Assembly (NCBI GenBank): GCA_903912795.1
Contig: CAIWIS010000402.1
Location: forward strand, 1-19,215
Length of the DNA stretch: 19,215 nt
DNA from: an uncultured Bacteroidales bacterium
GTDB lineage: Bacteria > Bacteroidota > Bacteroidia > Bacteroidales > Paludibacteraceae
Direction: 5' to 3'
The notes under the pieces were generated by a model. That model was not told the DNA's origin, ran no database searches, and saw only the letters and a list, made by a program, of their open reading frames with translations. Positions 16,556 to 19,215 of the stretch are shown here, piece by piece (within the stretch, counting starts at the first letter, position 1; every line of letters starts with the position of its first letter). A program made the position numbers and the translations under genes.

Positions 16556-18415
16556 ATGAATCGACCCATTGATAAACTAAAACAAATACTCTCTCTCAAC
16601 TCTCTGCTGCTGGTGCCAATGGCTACCTTGCACGCCGCCGATGCTTCTGCACAGAGCCGCAGCGAATCGAAGACAGCTGAACGCAAGCCCAATGTCATCA
16701 TTATCATGACTGACGATCAGGGCTATGGCGATCTTGCATGCCATGGCAACCCAGATGTGAAGACGCCAGAGATGGATCGACTTGAGAAAGAAAGCGTGTC
16801 ATTTTCTAATTTTCACGTTGACAGCTATAGCACGCCGACTCGCTCGGCGTTGATGACTGGCCGCTACTCGCACCGAGTGGGCGGATGGGGTACCATTGCG
16901 GGGCGGAACATGCTGCGTGACACGGAGGTGACGATGGCAGATGTGTTCCGAAACAACGACTATCATACTGCACTTTTTGGCAAATGGCATTTGGGTGCCA
17001 ATTACCCCTATCGCCCCATTGACCGGGGATTCGAAGAATGGTTGGGCAAAGGCGACGGCGGCACGGGTTGCGCCACCGATTATTGGGGTAACGATCGTGT
17101 CAACGATGTCTTCATTCATAATGGGGAGCAAGTATCGCTTCCAGGTTATGAAACCGATGTGTTTTTCGGTGCTGCCAGAGATTTTATCAAGAAGAAAAAG
17201 AAACAGCCATTCTTTGTTTATCTAGCGCCTTATGCCGTGCATTCGCCAGAGTCGGTTCCCGATTTGAAGTGGTTGCAGCCATACGCGGGAAAGGTTTCAC
17301 CAGCTATTGCAGACTTTTACGCGACAATCAACAATATCGACAAAAATATCGGGGAGCTACGCGAAATGTTGCGCCAAGAGGGTCTGGAGAATAACACCCT
17401 TCTGATTTTCATGACCGACAACGGTAGCGGGCGAAACCCGTTCCCTGCTGGCATGCGCGGCAAGAAGGGCAGCGAGTATGATGGCGGACATCGTGTGCCG
17501 TGCTTCATTCATTGGCCAGCCGGCGGAATCAAGGCTCACAAAACGGTGGATTGCCTCACGGCCCATATCGATTTGTTGCCAACATTCGTGGACCTTTGTT
17601 CGTTGAAACTGCCCAAGCCGGTGCGTTTCGACGGCACAAGCCTGCGTCATCTCTTGATGGATACGCAGCCCGTCTGGCCAGACCGCACTCTGATGCTCGG
17701 CACCGTGTTCAACGGGGTTCCGCTCCCTCGGCCCAAGTGGACGAAGGCGGCAGTCATGCGCGAGAACTGGCGACTGGTGAATGGTAAGGAACTCTACGAC
17801 ATTACCACCGATCCTGGCCAGAAGAGCGACGTGGCGATGGAGAATCCAAAAATTGTTGAGGAATTGAAAACATCCTACGAAAGCTATTGGAAGGATGTCA
17901 CTGAAGAAACACAAGGCTGGCTCAAAACGCTGGGCCGCCCGATCGTGGGCACAGCCATACAGCGCGAATTGGATCTCTGTAGCGAAGATTGGGTGAGCGA
18001 TAATTGCCCTTGGCACCAAGCTGCCGTAGCCCAAGGAGCAAGGAAATTTGGTTCGTGGCGAGTTCGGGTGCAAACAAAGGGTGTTTATCGACTGGAAGTG
18101 CGGCGCTGGCCTCGCGAGGCAGATGCTCCGATGTCGGGCGTCCCTGTAGCAAAGAGCACGACTCCTGATGCCTGGTTGAACGGCAAACCGGTTACCTATC
18201 TTTTGTATGATGCCCAACCGAAAGCGCTCCCAGTTGCGCAGGTCAGCGTCAAGATTGGAATGCAAACCTTTTATAGCCGCGTTCAACTGAAAGATTGCGC
18301 CGCAGTTTTCGAGGCGTCCCTAACTGCGGGTGAACATACCATCGATGCCCGCCTGGTCGACTCGTCCGGAGAAGAAATCTCCGGGGCCTATTACGCCTAT
18401 TTACGCAAAAAATAG
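16556..18415 (+). CDS. Family S1 sulfatase, serine-type, with C-terminal extra domain; GC-rich and probably horizontally acquired
   Basis: A 619-aa sulfatase with an N-terminal signal segment (hydrophobic about residues 11-27). Active-site motifs are intact: NVIIIMTDDQGYGD (D53, D54), STPTR with Ser92 as the formylglycine precursor, FGKWHLG (K143, H145) and MTDNG (D288, N289). Residues about 1-450 are the sulfatase fold. About 450-619 form an added beta-rich domain (GSWRVRVQTKGVYRLEVRRWPREAD) of a kind I associate with arylsulfatases of Planctomycetota and Verrucomicrobiota. Base composition differs sharply from its neighbours: 40 of 60 bases are G/C at 17701-17760, against 24 of 60 at 6241-6300 in the esterase. 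The first codons are closer to the host composition. It starts 30 bp after the MFS gene, so it may have joined that transcript. The sulfated sugar is unknown. The gene appears complete, so it may well be active. Confidence 0.93.
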   Translation: MNRPIDKLKQILSLNSLLLVPMATLHAADASAQSRSESKTAERKPNVIIIMTDDQGYGDLACHGNPDVKTPEMDRLEKESVSFSNFHVDSYSTPTRSALMTGRYSHRVGGWGTIAGRNMLRDTEVTMADVFRNNDYHTALFGKWHLGANYPYRPIDRGFEEWLGKGDGGTGCATDYWGNDRVNDVFIHNGEQVSLPGYETDVFFGAARDFIKKKKKQPFFVYLAPYAVHSPESVPDLKWLQPYAGKVSPAIADFYATINNIDKNIGELREMLRQEGLENNTLLIFMTDNGSGRNPFPAGMRGKKGSEYDGGHRVPCFIHWPAGGIKAHKTVDCLTAHIDLLPTFVDLCSLKLPKPVRFDGTSLRHLLMDTQPVWPDRTLMLGTVFNGVPLPRPKWTKAAVMRENWRLVNGKELYDITTDPGQKSDVAMENPKIVEELKTSYESYWKDVTEETQGWLKTLGRPIVGTAIQRELDLCSEDWVSDNCPWHQAAVAQGARKFGSWRVRVQTKGVYRLEVRRWPREADAPMSGVPVAKSTTPDAWLNGKPVTYLLYDAQPKALPVAQVSVKIGMQTFYSRVQLKDCAAVFEASLTAGEHTIDARLVDSSGEEISGAYYAYLRKK

Positions 18416-18545
18416 CCCCTAATCCGACATCTAACGGTGAACCAGGCAGGTGTAATTTATCTTGTTTAATATCACAATGAAGAAATTAAAAAACATCATT
18501 TATAATTCGCTTATTTAATTCTTACGATTTAATTTTTAAAGAAAA
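18415..18545. repeat. Spacer carrying a diverged copy of the palindromic element/rhaT leader
   Basis: This 131-bp stretch runs from the last base of the sulfatase stop to the GH29 ATG. It aligns in order with 12575-12696 in five blocks, 54 of 60 bases identical within them: GCCCCTAA (18415 vs 12575); CTAACGGTGAACCAGGCAGGT (first 20 at 18431) vs 12586, 17 of 21; TATCACAATGAA (18470 vs 12623), 11 of 12; ACATCAT (18493 vs 12645), 7 of 7; CTTATTTAATTC (18510 vs 12660), 11 of 12. Block spacing differs by only 1-5 bp and both end at a start codon 36-37 bp after the last block. The right palindrome arm is not preserved here. The block order makes chance unlikely, although three blocks are AT-rich. 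No gene or clear terminator is visible. Confidence 0.55.
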
Positions 18546-19215
18546 ATGAAAAAAATAACACTTTTTGCCAGTTTGCTATTAGTAGCTGGTATAACTTTTT
18601 GTCAGAACAATAATTCTCAAGCACTTGCTAAATGGAGCGATGCACGTTTCGGAATGTTTATACATTGGGGACCCGTATCGCTTAAAGGAACAGAAATTGG
18701 GTGGTCTCGTGGTAAAGAGGTTCCTACTGAGGAATACGACAATTTGTATAAACAATTTAATCCGGTAAATTTTAATGCCGATGAGTGGGTAAGCGTAGCT
18801 AAAGCTGCTGGCATGAAATACATAGTATTGACTACCAAACATCACGATGGTTTTTGCTTGTGGGATACAAAACAAACCGATTATAATATAATGCAATCAC
18901 CTTTTAAACGTGATGTTGTAAAAGAATTATCGGATGCCTGTAAAAAACAAGGTATAGCATTTGGTGCGTATTATTCAACCTGTGACTGGCATCACCCTGA
19001 CTTTCCGCTTTATGGCGCTGGAGGCAAAACACGTAAAGAAAAAAGCGATTTAGATGCTTATACTAATTATCTAAAGCGCCAAATAGCCGAACTAATGCTT
19101 AACTACGGGCCACTCTTTACACTTTGGTTTGATGTGCCACAACAGTTTGATGACGAGCGCGGAAAAGGAATTCTTGACTTTGCACATATCATTCAGCCAG
19201 ATATAGTTATCAATA
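18546..19215 (+). CDS. GH29 alpha-L-fucosidase, exported (3' end missing)
   Basis: The frame is open from the ATG to the end of the window, giving the first 223 residues. A signal peptide (hydrophobic about residues 4-18, MKKITLFASLLLVAG) predicts export. The mature protein begins directly with the family 29 barrel: WSDARFGMFIHWGPVSL (H40), YIVLTTKHHDGFCLWDTKQT (H99, H100), KRDVVKELSDACKKQGIAFG, YYSTCDWHHPDFP, and LFTLWFDVPQQFD with D196 as the expected nucleophile. The acid/base and any carbohydrate-binding modules would lie beyond the window. GH29 enzymes remove alpha-L-fucose with retention, and with the inverting GH95 enzyme at 1592 this points to a fucosylated glycan. FCQ at the signal end does not fit a lipoprotein box well. 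Base composition is back to the host level after the GC-rich sulfatase. Confidence 0.95.
   Translation, partial: MKKITLFASLLLVAGITFCQNNNSQALAKWSDARFGMFIHWGPVSLKGTEIGWSRGKEVPTEEYDNLYKQFNPVNFNADEWVSVAKAAGMKYIVLTTKHHDGFCLWDTKQTDYNIMQSPFKRDVVKELSDACKKQGIAFGAYYSTCDWHHPDFPLYGAGGKTRKEKSDLDAYTNYLKRQIAELMLNYGPLFTLWFDVPQQFDDERGKGILDFAHIIQPDIVIN

Noticed and set aside
17357..18286. 309-aa open frame on the minus strand inside the GC-rich sulfatase
   Set aside because: It lies wholly within a well-supported coding gene; a high G/C content removes stop codons in the opposite frames. The translation shows no recognisable domain.
18477..18518. Thirteen-codon ORF (MKKLKNIIYNSLI) before the fucosidase gene
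   Set aside because: It looks like the start of a signal peptide but is AT-rich and very short, and the corresponding ATG in the related spacer (12630) gives a different seven-residue reading. No support for translation.
1..19215. CRISPR array, tRNA or rRNA genes, transposase genes
   Set aside because: No direct repeats with spacers, no cloverleaf or ribosomal RNA sequence and no transposase-like frame were seen on either strand.

Overview
This 19.2-kb window comes from a member of the Bacteroidota and reads as part of a polysaccharide-degradation locus. Signs of the phylum are a partial surface protein ending in a type IX secretion (Por) sorting domain, a dense run of exported glycosidases and sulfatases, AT-rich spacers without strong Shine-Dalgarno sites, and a CCCCTAACCCCTAAAGGGG palindromic repeat of a kind I associate with this phylum. 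Both sulfatases have serine-type maturation motifs, which fits an anaerobe using an anSME-type activator. The order or genus cannot be settled from the sequence. All twelve genes lie on the + strand, and no gap without a gene is longer than about 135 bp.

Layout. (1) 1-1545: 3' part of a secreted, repeat-rich surface protein with an Fn3 domain and a T9SS tail. (2) 1592-11202: six exported proteins at short spacing: a GH95 fucosidase/L-galactosidase-type enzyme, an exported aldose 1-epimerase, a SASA-type carbohydrate acetylesterase, a GH2-type beta-glycosidase and a serine-type sulfatase, the last after a 45-bp gap. This set would strip alpha-L-fucose/L-galactose, acetyl, beta-linked sugar and sulfate groups from a decorated polysaccharide. 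(3) 11330-16525: a cytoplasm/inner-membrane module: a URO-D-like protein, a RhaT-type symporter, a second and quite different URO-D-like protein, and a sugar-porter MFS permease. (4) 16556-18415: a second sulfatase, clearly richer in GC than everything around it, probably acquired horizontally. (5) 18546-19215: the 5' part of a GH29 alpha-L-fucosidase that runs off the window.

Together the genes suggest use of a sulfated, acetylated, fucose- or rhamnose-containing glycan. Hydrolases and sulfatases act outside the cell or in the periplasm, the two permeases import monosaccharides, and the two URO-D-superfamily proteins do an unknown cytoplasmic job. No SusC/SusD pair, sugar kinase or isomerase, corrinoid protein or regulator is visible in the window.

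The most unusual parts are: the URO-D/RhaT/URO-D/MFS module, whose chemistry is not explained by ordinary deoxysugar catabolism; an exact 23-bp inverted repeat filling the uroD1-rhaT spacer, which carries the upstream stop codon and ends 5 nt before the rhaT start; a diverged, collinear copy of that whole spacer upstream of the GH29 gene; and the GC-rich sulfatase island.
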